The translations under genes and the position numbers were made by a program. DNA of 64,000 nucleotides from Lineus longissimus (Eukaryota > Nemertea > Pilidiophora > Heteronemertea > Lineidae). Positions within the stretch are counted from its first letter, which is position 1. The number at the start of each line of letters is the position of its first letter. Positions 49,111 through 63,189 of this stretch are shown here, piece by piece. The stretch covers positions 21,591,501-21,655,500 of the forward strand of contig NC_088308.1 of the NCBI RefSeq assembly GCF_910592395.1, in the 5' to 3' direction. The notes under the pieces are model-generated. The model was given only the letters and a program-made list of their open reading frames with translations. It searched no databases and was not told the DNA's origin.

Positions 49111-50235
49111 TTATATATGTATATACGCATATTAGTTTTATACGATGACTGTGGCGAAAAGAAGATGAGTGCCGTCGAACAGATTACTCTGCCGATAGGA
49201 AAACAAACAGTAAGGCAAAAAATACAACATCACTTTTATGCTCAAAATCAATTAATAAGAAAACACATGAGATATCGCAATTGCCCAAATAATTAGGGAG
49301 GACGAGCAATGCAAGTGGCTGAACAACCGGAAATTAAAAAAAAAACACCAACCATGAAAGTAAGACGGGAATTGAGAGTTATTAGCTTTTTTTCATGACT
49401 GAATTTAACATCCACTATAGTAGCTTTCCAGTGAAGTTAGACTGGGGCGAACTACAGACTTTAAAACCTACCGGTAACTACCCATCATGGCAGTGTCCTG
49501 GAAAATCAGTCCTTGGGTCAATATCAATACTTAAATGAGATTTTCACTCAGGGGATTTGCATTTCGTTCACACCGAGAGAACTATGACGGTTGTCATGGT
49601 ATGGTCACACTGACCATTGTTACTTAAATTTAATCAAAAGTTTTGAAATTGCAATTGAATGTAAAAATTGATTTGCGCTTACCTTTAGTAGATAATTTAG
49701 ACTTCAATAATACAACGACTGGCACTATATATAGTATAGAGCATGTGCGTAATGTATGAGTTTACGCGATTTGTCCCTGTTGGTTGTGACGTAACTATAG
49801 CTCGTGCCATTGTTGTGAGCTATTCCGTTGAACCACAACAAAAGCCTTGGGAGCAATGTGAACGAACACAAGCACATACATGCCGAAAATGTGAACGCAC
49901 ATGTATTTAAATCTTAGAGAGGTTGAGCAATTTAACGTGTACCTGTGCGTATACTGATTGTGTCTTGGTCATGACATCACTGCCTCCGAAGACGACAGAG
50001 AATTTGGACAAAAATCGGCCCTCCTGAGCACTATACGGGCCATCTTTATCGATCATACGTCGCTACCATGATGTCAATGAGTATAAGGGGCACTGTACAA
50101 GTATGACCAAGGCATGAACAGGCAAGTTCATCTAATTTGGAGCAAGGCCCTTGTTGCTGTTCTCTCCTATAGCCTGTTTTTTTCATCTTGACCCTCAATG
50201 TTTAACATTGCTCAGCTTCCAGACAACGCAATACC

Positions 50236-50334
50236 GCTACACTCCGGACGCATTGGACCGGCCTCGTACTGTGTCCCATAAGGAGATCCCATAAGGAGAT
50301 CCAATTAGGATGACGCAATGGACAACCCTGGGCG
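50236..50334. repeat. Dispersed repeat, copy B
   Basis: Second copy of the element at 39207-39313. It has an internal duplication of CCCATAAGGAGAT. Confidence 0.75.
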
Positions 50335-51045
50335 TCTATAAATACCGCTGGAAGTTCACTATGTCATGCTCTGATCAGTGTTCACATCCTAATCAATAGC
50401 ACATAAATACAAAGGCCCGTTGCAACTGAACTGGTAACCCGGGGCTGGATAACTTAGAAGAAGGCCTTATCATCAGGGGAGGCGAAAACTGGCACTGTAC
50501 GTATTCCAGTACAGTAATGAAACAAAGTACAAAGTAAGAACAGTCAGTAATCGTGAGTAGCATACGGTCTAAAAGTAGCAAGTTCCTGCTAAGTAGCTAA
50601 TGCTATCCCCAACCTAACCTTGGTCGTGATCAAAAGCTGTTGTTGCAGGGATTTGTTTGTGAAAGGACAATGATAAACGTTACACCAATTATATTTAGTT
50701 TAACTTTTGACACTGGTGCCGCCACTTGTCCTCTACCATTTTGGATTTTCAGCTGGTTGGTGTGCGATACTTTTCATGAATTAAACCCATTAAAATCTCA
50801 ACCATCCGTGGTCAGAACGTCCTTTTGAATAAATATTTAGATACACAATTTAGTTATTTATAAGAAAATTATATTCATTATGTATATTGATTTGTATAAA
50901 AGTAAATTATCCACCTTACATTGCTCGAATACTCCGTGATCCATTTTCCACTTTGCGTGATGGACACTAGAAAAAGCTGTAGGCTCTAGATGCACATTTA
51001 TTTCATCCGTAGCATGATTCTTCAGGCTGTACTATTTCAAAAAAT

Positions 51046-51058
51046 CCTTTTGTTTTTC
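51046..51058 (+). promoter_or_regulatory. Candidate 5'TOP tract of RPL38
   Basis: CCTTTTGTTTTTC lies 21 nt upstream of the proposed RPL38 start codon. Ribosomal protein mRNAs of animals begin with C followed by a pyrimidine tract, which places them under mTOR-controlled translation. The same bases followed by AG could instead be a splice acceptor for a further-upstream leader exon. Confidence 0.5.
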
Positions 51059-51078
51059 AGGTTCAAGGCAAAGAAATC

Positions 51079-52675
<1,597 letters not shown>

Positions 52676-52787
52676 ACTGGAGAAGGCACATTTTTGGGCA
52701 TAAAAAAAGGTGAGTAGTTGTGCAAAGAAAAGTCTCTTTAAAGCCTTCACAATGTACAGCAGGAGAACTCCTCTGTAGTCTACAACT

Positions 52788-52877
52788 CTTGCAGATGATG
52801 ATTCCAATTTGACACCTCTTATGGGAGTGCCAAAACACAATGAATAAAACTTGCTTACCAAGCAAAACTGATGCAAG
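52788..52877 (+). ncRNA. Box C/D snoRNA-like sequence, copy 4 (RPL38 3' UTR intron)
   Basis: Box C ATGATGA is at 52795-52801 and box D CTGA at 52868-52871, with terminal stem CTTGCA / TGCAAG. The interior AATTTGACACCTCTTATGG is identical to copy 1, and TTGCTT-ACC-AAGCAA preserves the pre-D hairpin with a changed loop, a compatible substitution. It lies in an intron after the stop codon. Confidence 0.75.
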
Positions 52878-53305
52878 TGCTACTCTTAATTTTTCCTCAG
52901 TAATGATCGACACTTCTTTTTTAAAACACATGTGAAGACACTTCCGTGTGACTACTGTTTAGCTTATTTTGCTTATTATGCTTATTAGACTAGCTGTACC
53001 TTTAAAGCCAGTCTTTACTTATACATGTTTCTGTATATTTTCAGGGGGAAGAAAGGCACAGAATACATACCAGTTTCACCTGTAAAAATCAGTAAAAATT
53101 TTAATAAATGGTATCTGTGTATATCAAGTGTTTGTCATTATTTAAATTCCACCTTATGTGCTTGCACTAATTGATAAGGCAAAGTGGTACAGTGATTGCC
53201 CCAACGGTGTTGAAGATGACACATCGATGCATACCAAGCCTAGAATTGTACCACCTTCCTTAAAACTTGCCAAACTTTTCATTCATGTGGAACATCACCA
53301 GATAC

Positions 53306-53550
53306 GATTTGGAACAATACTAGGACACTGCCAAGGCGCTCTGTTCGAAAATAGTGCACTTGGGGATGGACCCATCCCTGGGTATATGGATACTTGGGGG
53401 CACACACATGAATTTTGTCCATGACATGAGGCCAGTGTGCTGTGATTTGGAACAATACTGCGACACTTTGCCAAGGCGCTCTGTGTGAAAACAGTGCTTT
53501 GGTTGCAACCATAATACACTTCGGGATGGACCCCTCGATCCCCTGACCAC
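53306..53550. repeat. Imperfect tandem duplication, 137-bp offset
   Basis: GATTTGGAACAATACT, then GACACTGCCAAGGCGCTCTG, then GATGGACCC appear at 53306 onward and again at 53443 onward with indels. The overlapping minus-strand open frames here are products of this duplication. Confidence 0.75.
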
Positions 53551-54592
53551 ATCCTTTACATGGGCACCAACCCTCTTCGGTGCATCCATACTTGATCGAT
53601 GGAATGTATTGGAGTGTACATTAATGCATAGACGAAGGCTTTCTCATCAAACCGAGGTGTCTGGTAAAGGTTTTGGGCCAACTGCTCTATCTGAAAACTT
53701 TTTGTGAAGACAACCACCACACCGGCAGTGAGGTATCGACTCCTCAAAACATACATTGAAATGTGATTCAAACTGCTTCCATATTGTACCTACCCAAGCA
53801 GGTTTTGTTTCACCAAAACTGCTGGAGCCAAAATAGGTGCAATGTAAAATGTATAGAAAATGATACTTCCTTGCTGCATCTCTCTGAAGAACTGATAAGC
53901 CTTCTTTACTTTTTATAAAATAGTTTATTCTCACACTATTTTTTATAAAGCTCACATTTACAATGATTACACAAGAATTTAAGCATATTATCTATTTACA
54001 GCAGGAAGTACAGGTAATATCAGGTAGTCATCTCTGGCAGAGGTACTGAAATGTATTTCTAAATGTTATTTTTGGGTAAAATGCAGAAAGAGACAGAACT
54101 TCATCACTGAAATATCTATTATCCTTATCATTATTTTCATTAAAAAATCAACAAAATTATGGAGGAGTACATTGTGAAGAACATCTGAGAGCTGACATCA
54201 CGTCATGATCCAGAAAGCATTAGACGTTTGAAAAAAACTTATAAAGGCAACATAACATTTTCCAAAGAAATAAAGATTGAGTTTCAGTGATCAGAACCCC
54301 AACCTAATAATAGACTTACGTAATACAATATACTTTTTAGCAAATTCATACAACAGCATCACGATAAGAGAGCATGATGATATTTTGTGATCCTATTCGG
54401 AACAAACTACCAACTTTGGAACCGCACAAAAAGATCTAAAATAGATAAAAGATAAATTACTGATAGCACCAGCTTTTACGAGTAGCTCAACTCTGGTAAG
54501 CTTATAATCTAAACGTCATTTTAATGACAACTTTTAATGTAAGTAAGTGAAGTTACAATTGTTAGGCCCTGTTTCTGTCTGAAGTGTTCAAG

Positions 54593-54719
54593 AGCACCCT
54601 CCCCCTCTCGCACCCTCCCCTCTCGCACCCTCCCCCTCTCGCACCCTCCCCTCTCGCACCCTCCCCCTCTCGCACCCTCCCCCTCTCGCACCCTCCCCTC
54701 TCGCACCCTCTCCCTCTCG
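54593..54719. repeat. 15-16 bp C-rich minisatellite with G-quadruplex potential
   Basis: About eight units of CACCCTCCCCCTCTCG (some one C shorter). The minus strand, which is the presumed sense strand of the MGRN1 3' UTR, reads as GAGAGGGGGAGGGTGC repeats with many runs of three or more G. Confidence 0.9.
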
Positions 54720-55449
54720 TCAACAGTTAATTTCATAAAAATTGTCTCCTGAATGTACATATATGATCTCTCAACATCAGAGTCCCTTACATGCAGGTAG
54801 CCAGAAGACCAGGCTCAACTTCAATGTCACACCTTCATGAATTTTAAAAGGAGATTCAGAAATTCCTTTGAAATATTTACATCATTATATACATAATAGC
54901 AATGATATTTTAATATCATAGCACTGTCTAGCTCAATACAGATATTGACCAAATCACTCCAGTGATTATGTAGATACATGCAACAATTTATGAATAGAAA
55001 TGATCACCAGCTGAATCCCGGAGCGAATTGTTACATTTTTTTGCTTCAACCACCAAAAATGCAGCATGTACATAATAACAACAATTTAAAAAAAATGACA
55101 CAACAATTCTTAAATTAATATCTCATACTTTCCTAAGTGATGCAACCATGGCTAGATCTTGTTCAGTTCGACTAACTTCTTATACTTAACATCATTTATC
55201 ATTTTCAGTAGGGGTGACACTTACTTTGTATAAAAAGCTCCTGTGTAGACAGTGCCGCAGATATACACCCCAAAGTACGTACCAACAGTTTGTAAAATGC
55301 CCAGATTCACCGAATATGTGCAAAACCACTTGTATCAACTACAAACATGGAAAAAAAGTCTTTCAGTGGGATTAAACAAGTAAATTTCAGTTCAAAATCG
55401 TCTCAACACTTCACCCCACATCCAATTTAATCATGACTGAACATATCAC

Positions 55450-58400
55450 CTAGACACATTCTGTTGGCTTGTATGTCTCAACTTTGTCGTCATCCGGTTT
55501 TTGGCCCTGCGGCAGCAACATGCGTGTGCTTGAGGTACTACCATAACTTGATCCACTTGAACCGTCTGTTCCTACTGGAGTTCCTGGCAAAGACATCGTA
55601 TCGTGTGGCAAGTTGATCACAAGAGACTCCTGCTCCATTTTTTCTTCATCAATGTCATCTTCGCGCTCGTATAATACTTTGGTGTGCGCTGCTTGGCGGA
55701 ATATATTCATTGGCTTCACCTCGTCACCATCTGCAAAACAGAAAAGTGATTTACTCGAAGCTGCATGTGACTCTTCTCAAGCCCATGACCTCACTACTTC
55801 ATCCAGATATCTTTAAAATTTGTAATACATATGAACAACTTTTTAACATGTTCCCTCAATCAGTGTTGTGACAATTTCAATCCCTGTTTTCGAGTGAAGA
55901 CGGTGACCACTCTGATGCCACTCCTGAGACATGAAGACAATGACAATCTGAAAATGGAGGGACCATTTTTTTCATGAATGCACTTAAAAAAAGAGTTGTT
56001 GGCATAAAAAATTCACAACATGGAGAATTTTTATGAAAGACTACCGGTACACACATCATGAAATGATAGTTGAGATTAATGTGAAATACATAAATCGATC
56101 TCAGAAAGATAGATACAGTGCACACTCCTTCTTCTATGCTCTATCATGTGAAGGTTTCAGGTTCTTGCTACAATTTGGCACCACTCAAGCAAAGAAATAT
56201 ATTCCTCTTTAGGTCTTTAGCAGTTTCTTATGAAAAGGAGTCGAAAGCAATTCACACAACCTGCGTGGAGTCATGCTTTTCCCTGGCCTGATGCTCAGGT
56301 GAATGGATATCCCTTATCCTGATAACTATATTCCACCCATGCACCATCCTGAAAAAACACCCCCTCTTCTACATTACTCAAGTCGTTCCATCGACCAGTC
56401 TAATGGCATGCTACTCCAAAAGTTTGAACTTTTAACATCAACATGCATCGTGCTACTACAGCTTGCGTGTGGACAAAAGCTCAAGGAAGCCTCTTGTATA
56501 AAGTCCAAAAACAGTATTCAAAACCAGCCCAACATAATTTCACATCGGGTGTCACAAACTCATTTCTCAAGACATGGTATTCAACAATAAATGGAATTCT
56601 GTGGTCACTTGAACTTCATGATATTCTCACTCAAAAACCGATGTGCCAAGTTGATAATGATATGCAACAATGAGCGTACATGAATACGAGACCCATTACA
56701 CCACATCGGGCAGTAAGTCACCAGGCTTTGTATTGAGCAATCTCCGACAAGAGCCAATTAGGCAAGTTTTGATCCACTTCCAGATCGATACATTTATAAG
56801 CCTTTTGAACACCATACCTAGGTATTCTGTCAGTCAATGAATATCTCTGGCACCACAATAATTACTAATAGGGGAGTGGTATCAAATCGTAGATCATAAC
56901 CTACAGGTAAGCTTTCTGAACATAGGATAATCCCATCTGCCCCCTCAGTGACTTACAACCCATTTTGATTTTGGCATGAAGGGTCAGACATATCATACGT
57001 CACACATGAAGTTTGTGTATGAAGTTGAATACTGGCAGAGGACAGCAACAGATAAAGCAGCAAGTTAGTTTCAAAGCAGCATCTATAAAATTTCTTAGTA
57101 AATGACAACTAAACTACTGAATGATCCATTTTGAATATTCGTCACTGACTTACCAGGCATATTTTGCAGCTAATTGCACTTAATCGTCTGCTAAAATGTC
57201 AACATAAAGTGACACAACAGCAAAACAACACTGGCTGGTATTAACACTAATATTTGTACACAAAATGTACATAAAGAGCAATGTTAACAGTCACCCTATA
57301 TTCAAAATGGATAGCTAAAAAATATCAGTGGCAGATTCAGGAGGAACAAATTTTCAGGGCGCTGCACTGCTCCCCTTAAAGCAAATGAAGTGTTCAGATG
57401 CAAAGTCACTCAACGCAATTCTGACAAAATTGGATGACTACGGTAAAATGAAGCTCAGAGTATGGGCCCCAGCCCCTCTCTTGTTTCAAAACTGTACCCC
57501 CCTTCCCACATATATGAATCCGCCACTGTGCATCTACAACTAAAACTGTACATAAATCTCTGCTTGTGGCCTCCTCTTCCAAAGCCTATGCTAAGAACCA
57601 CAGGGCTTACCTAAAGGTACATGTATGTCTTGTATTGGGAAGAAGTCTGTGAGTCACAGAAACGGTTTGAAAAGACACATGAAAAAAGGCAAAAATGGAC
57701 AAGTACAGCAACAACACCACCACCAATGTGTTGCCATGAAACAGTTCACAAGGAAGAAATCATATTCGCTGGCCCATTTTTCATTCTATGAAATTTGATT
57801 AAAATGCTACATATGGGTAATTCACAGATGCATGCAAGGTAAGGTTTCTTTAGTAAAAAATCGAAAATATTTGATGCAATTTTCTGATAATTTTTTTTTC
57901 TCAGAAGGTAATAACCTAAATCACCACAGACAAACAACTAGAAAACTTAGACTAAACGTTACAATTCATGCTCATCCACAAGAATGCTCAAAACACAACA
58001 GAAAGTAAATTATAATTCATGGTCTTGACCAATTCCACAATAAAAGTACTCGAGGCTAAATTAAGCATTGAAAAAAATGTTTGGTGTTTACCATACTATT
58101 CATACAATTGCTTACATTATTCACCTTTAAAGGCCTATGCCGTTCATTAAAAATGTGAAATTTGTAAGTGAATTTGAAAATTTCCATTTGCATGAATATG
58201 TACTGAATATCGATTTCAACATTGCTGTTGTGTAGACGGACATACAAATACTAAATGGTAAAAGATTACCAGGTTTCAGCAAATTTGCATGCATGATATC
58301 TGCATAACCGCATTTTGTATACTATTTTCTGACCTACCAGTGAATATGAAAACGAACCCATTTAATGACTAAGAGCATCAAGTATTTTGCATGAAAGCAA

Positions 58401-61400
58401 ACAAGTAACAATGTCTCTCTCAGACTCAAATCCCAAGACACTTCACCAGAGCCCCCAACCCACCTAATCTCGACACTTACCATCATCAATCACATCTTCG
58501 TCTTCGACATCATCAAGAGAGTCGTCGTCACTCTGGATGCCGTGTTCAAGAGTGGGGGAGGAGGCCTCGGGGGTCACAGCAGATGCTTCGTGCATCTCAC
58601 ACTCCTCACTCTCACTCGTACTATCGCTGACATTCGTTTCTTCAGTGAGCTGGCGACAGTTGCTGTAGCGCAAACTCTCTTGACCCTAAGTCATATAAAA
58701 GATACATGAAATTAAAGGCGACTCTACAAGTTTCACACAAGGACAAGAACCAACACCTTTGGCTGCCAGTGACAAGTTCAATTCATAAATATTCCAACAG
58801 ACTTACCAATTTGCCAGTTTCATTGATGATCTCCACCTTCGGTGGCATGGTTTCTTGTGGTCTCATCCCCTCAGTCTCTATATGCAGTGGATCCTCCAAA
58901 TCATCAGGGGAGGCCCTCGCTTTTGTCCCAGGAAACCTAGAAAAAAGGAACGCTTGATACAGTTATCAGGTTGAATTGACCAACTTGGGTCCTTATAAGA
59001 GAGGGTGTCCTGCTGAACAGAGGTATCCACAAAGGATAGTTCTACAGTAATTTCTCCTACCTTATCTTAGGCAATGAGGCTTTCTTGGTTGGCAAGACGG
59101 TCTCCGTTGGCTTTATTGGTTCTGGTGCCATGGCGAACATGACCACCTCGGGTGTCCCTCGACCCTCGGCTACATCGTCCTTGACCACAGCTTCGCCACC
59201 CTCCTTTGTCTCTTCTGCTTCCTCCGGTACAGCAGCATCTCGCAACGACCTGCTACCAACTGATGGTTGTCTAAAAATACAATGTGTATAATATTAAATC
59301 AGATTCAGAATCACTACCGTAGTAGTCATCTTGAAATTTCGACAAAAAAGGAGTGCGACCTACCTTTTTATGACCTTTCTAGTTTTCTCTAATACTGGAC
59401 TCTCATGAGGTGAGCCGGCAAGACTTGGACGAGTTGGTGGAGGTAGACCTGAAAGAGAAAGAATCGAGCTGAAGACTGTAGTAAGGTCGTGTTTGAGAGG
59501 ACTTTTGGAAGTCAGGAAATGAATGCAGAAATATTCTAGAGGTAAATCATTGTGATGACCACTGACAAACTGATGTTGATTCTCTGGGGTGGCAAACTTA
59601 GCTGAAGGGGGAAAGAAGTGGATCGGAGATACTCTGTTGCCGCCTTTGTCTCACAGGGGATGAAGTGCCAGTTGGGGAACAGGGCACAGGGCAACTGCCT
59701 CCCCAGACATCTCCGAATCATAGTCACCCCAATACCATCTTCCAAAGCATTGTGACGTACCTTCAGCGGGCATCTGCAATGGATTAGGAAGTGGGGCAGG
59801 GTTGGTGGCTCCATTGAGTGCTTCAATGAGCGCAACAGCCTCGTAGCCGGTGGGGACACCCTCCTGGCTCACAGGCGTCTCATCCTCACTAGGAGGCTGC
59901 AATTAGAAATTGAACAAATCTTAGTCTAAGACTCCAGACACCATTGTTGGTATTTTGTCTAGTTTTTACTTTTCTCACAATGATTAAGATTGTAATAATA
60001 GAGACAAGGATCCTCCCGCCTTCAAAAGGTTAAAGTTTGGGGTTTATAATCTGATACCAACAACATTAGAGGCTACCATTCGACTTTACACTTTAACCCT
60101 GGTCTATATCCTGAAACATTTCAGCAGAACTCAACCTGGAATTTCAACCATGTAACCTCACCTGCTGTGGGGTGTTCGGAAGCTTCTTTCGGAGGGCACG
60201 AATCTGTAGTAAGGCTCTAAAAGGCGCTCTGCATATAGGGCAATTATTGGCTTGATATCGCAGGTTGTTAGCACATCCGTTGCACAAACACAGGTGACGA
60301 CATGGAAGAATCAAGGTGTCCCTCGTGTCCGACATACAAATCACACACTCTGAACCATTGTCATCAAAGTCGTCATCGTTATTTGCCTGGAAAGGAAGAT
60401 AATTTGAAAAGACTGCTTGAATAAATTTAATAAGTCACTTTGGCATTGTGAACTTGACTGAATACTGCACATGTCAAAGCAGAAATTCATAAACTTGTCT
60501 CATCTGTTTCTGGTCAAAGAACGCCCCCTCACTGTCCCAATCTCTAGTTTTACACACCTTCCTTTCAGCATTCTTGTTCTCTATACCATAAATCTCCTGC
60601 AGAAGGTAACAAAGTCCATCAACCGTCTGCTTCTGCTTCAGTGGCTTCAGAATGTACACATTCTCAGAGTTCTTTTCAACGCAGCCAAACGTGATATGGG
60701 CATGGCCGATGTGATGCTCTTCTTCAACACAGCATTGAATAACGACAGGAACCGTGTCCTTCTCTGGACTGAACAGCCATTCTTCATCTGGAAACTTGCT
60801 CGGATCAATTATGTGAGTTGTCTGACTGAATGTTTGATTAGCACCACGCTTGTAGTGAAAAGTTTCCGAGTTCATAGTAGCATCCCGGGGATGATATCTG
60901 TCAGAACAAAAGATGGATTACTGCACTGCAAAGACCACAATTTGAGCGAATTTGAATGCATGATCAGATAACTGCACTTTGGGAAAGTATATTTTTATTA
61001 CCTGTGCCACAAGAAAATATAATGAACACAATTGGTTAAAGTCTTTTAAACAATCAAGATACTTACACCATCTGTCCATTACTGAATTCCTCTGTTGCAA
61101 AATAATAAATTGTGATGGCACATCTAACATCAGAGTCAAAGGTGAATTCAAGATTGTACTTGGTACTTGAACCATTCTCTGTAGCATCCACCGAGTTGCG
61201 GTCAGCATTGTTTTCATTGTCTTGAACTCTGAAATAAAAAATCAGGTCAGTCAATGTGTCTAGTCATAACAAGTTTATGATTAGGTTGAAGGAAAAAGGA
61301 CTGATCTTGCAGTTTTTTAATCAAGACATTTGGAGTAGACAAAATGTAGACCAAACCCAAGACACTTTGCCGAGGGTTCTGGGCATGCTGAAGAGCATGC

Positions 61401-62374
61401 TGAGGCAAGTTTAATGATGAATAGTACACTATTCATTTTTAAAATTCAATGAATCGAATCATACTTTCAGATTTTCAGGAATTTGTTTATCAGTTTATTT
61501 GTTTATCGGAGTAAGGACTTAAGGATAGTAATTTCTAGTCATCCTTACTTGATAAATCTCAGGGAATCCTTCCTTATATTTACTAGACTCCTCAATGTCT
61601 TTGTGGGTTCATTGCACTGGGGAGCAGGGTACGGAAACTGCAAACAAATCAAAGATGTTGAAGGGGATAGATTTAGTGGCATACTTAGCACATCATTTAT
61701 TTCACAAAAAAACGCAATGTTCAGCTCTTCAAAAAATATCCACATGCACACTAAACATTCAGAATGAGGTAGCAGTATCATATGAATACAAGCAAGAGTA
61801 TTATCAAGTAATTTTTGTAACCTGGATTGTGAACAATACTTACAGGAATAGGTCGACTCCCCAAGAAGTTCAAATCTTGATTCTCTCCAAAGAGATATGC
61901 TTCTGGCAGTATTGTGTCGAAGCGTTCACCTCCCATAATGAAGTGACTGCCAAAGTAGGAACCTGCAGTGGAATGAAATTATCATTTATTGAGACTTATT
62001 GTATTGTTGGGCGAGACAAAATATTCCTTGGAAATAATGTCAGGAGAGAAAAGGTGATAATATGACAGTTGCGTTGCGTGTTGAATCATCTCGAGACGTG
62101 GGGCCTGGCTTTTTCATGTTTAGCCAAGGCCTGCCCTATTTATTTTAGTTGTTTGTAGCCTCCCTAGGCCTAACATAACAATACATTACAATACATACTT
62201 ATACTTGGGTACCGCTTATACTTCAATGACTTGTTAGGCTAACAATATTTTTTGTCTTATTTTCCACTGTTTCTGGCAATACCTACCCGATTTAGGAGGA
62301 TATTTATACGCATTGTGGACAGATATATCAACCTCTTGTACCCCCGCATTACGTCTACTCATAAAAACCCCCAT
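55450..62374 (-). CDS. MGRN1: E3 ubiquitin ligase, MGRN1/RNF157 family (12 coding exons)
   Basis: Exons: 62374-62287, 61962-61844, 61637-61549, 61228-61067, 60897-60558, 60386-60162, 59896-59761, 59448-59364, 59270-59061, 58936-58807, 58685-58481, 55730-55450. They join in phase to about 689 aa (human RNF157 679, MGRN1 about 552-576). The N-terminus MGVFMSRR keeps Gly2 of the myristoylation-type start. The conserved substrate-binding region follows: YKYPPKSGSYFGSHFIMGGERFD, KTLRSLVNIRKDSLRF, YNLEFTFDSDVRCAITIYY, LKPLKQKQTVDG, LLQEIYGIENK. The RING lies at about residues 279-322 (CVICMSDTRDTLILPCRHLC..C, CPIC). An acidic Ser-rich tail continues from there. The family ubiquitinates cargo such as TSG101 and melanocortin receptors in vertebrates. 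Intron 11 is 2.75 kb and could hide an extra exon. Invertebrates normally have one gene ancestral to both MGRN1 and RNF157. Confidence 0.93.
58971..59049. mobile_element. Degenerate relative of the MITE at 31982-32165
   Basis: TTGAATTGACCAACTTGGGT, then CCTTATAAGAGAGG, GTGTCCTGCT, GAACAGAGGTATCC and TTCTACAGTA follow the order of the 3' half of the element in the UNK intron. It sits in an MGRN1 intron and only this half is recognisable. Confidence 0.55.
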
Positions 62375-62844
62375 GATGGAACATAAAAGAGGAAATTAAA
62401 AGGATAAAATGTAAAAATATGTCATATTCTTGTCAACTCCTGGTCTCTTGCACACTACGTCATCAATAAGTGTGTACGTTTAATTTACTTCTCATTCCAC
62501 TGCTGTCTGTGAATTTTCTTTTTAATAGTAAGACATTGAAATCTCCCTGCAAACATTACACACCACCTGAAATTAACTATCCAATAGGAGTACTTCAAAT
62601 TTGTCTTTGATTGTAGTTAGATGACTAAAATATATCTCAATATCCAATTTAGGTTTCGTAAAACTGGGGAAACGTCAATTGAAAAGAACAGCCAATGTTT
62701 TCCAATAGTCATTTGCTTACAAAACACGCCTACATTCAATCACGTGAACGAATCAAAACCCTCACTAATCTGTCAGTCATCTCAATGTTGTGCTGAAAGC
62801 CCGACATCAACATCGACACGCACTTTCAGGGACTTTTATCGAAA
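62375..62844. promoter_or_regulatory. Bidirectional promoter region MGRN1 / UBALD
   Basis: The start codons of the two divergent genes are 470 bp apart. No TATA box at a convincing distance on either side. The head-to-head arrangement matches that of MGRN1 and UBALD1 in human (from memory). Confidence 0.6.
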
Positions 62845-63189
62845 ATGGACCAAAATTTGGAAATTCTTAGGCAGCAATTGTTAATTACTAAGTTAATGGA
62901 TGCAGCATGTTGCAATGGAGACCAAGCTAAGAAGTTGTTACTGGCCACAAATTGGCATTTTCAGGTAAGTACTTCGATAAATATCACGGTCATGCTTCCA
63001 ACATGGCGTGGTGTTTATTTTTCGTGCACATCTCATTTCCTGTCTGATTTTCATCACTTGATTATGCCGTTGTTGCTGACTGTATTTTACATAATTTTAT
63101 TCCAGGCTGCCTTAAGTTTGTTTTTCCAAGAAGCAGCCATTCCATCGTGTAGGAATTGCCATGGAAATCACCACAATTGTCATTTAAAG
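62845..63189 (+). CDS. UBALD: UBA-like domain-containing protein (UBALD1/2), 5' part
   Basis: Two exons are visible: 62845-62964 (MDQNLEILRQQLLITKLMDAA start) and 63106-63189. Together they encode 68 aa covering the family's N-terminal UBA-like domain: NGDQAKKLLLATNWHFQAAL followed by SLFFQEAAIPS. The donor at 63190 (GTATGT) is good and phase 0. The remainder, including the family's PPNFPDALAMF-type segment, is not recognisable before the window ends, so the gene is cut off. The second exon ends in a Cys/His-rich run (CRNCHGNHHNCH), a little richer in Cys/His than vertebrate UBALD. Confidence 0.85.

Larger units (their letters stand above)
48365..51045. other. Intergenic between sulfotransferase and RPL38
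   Basis: It contains GC-rich sequence around 48730-48900, a tandem repeat (48970-49110) and copy B of a dispersed repeat (50236-50334). I see no coding exon. The open frames are short and lack splice context. Confidence 0.5.
53111..55449. other. Convergent 3' region of RPL38 and MGRN1
   Basis: Presumed 3' UTR of the MGRN1-type gene (minus strand) plus spacer to the RPL38 polyA site. It contains an imperfect tandem duplication (53306-53550) and a pyrimidine-rich minisatellite (54593-54719). No coding exon recognised. Confidence 0.5.

Noticed and set aside
53279-53589. Overlapping minus-strand frames of 77-89 codons near the RPL38 3' end
   Set aside because: They mirror the tandem duplication at 53306-53550 and contain no domain.
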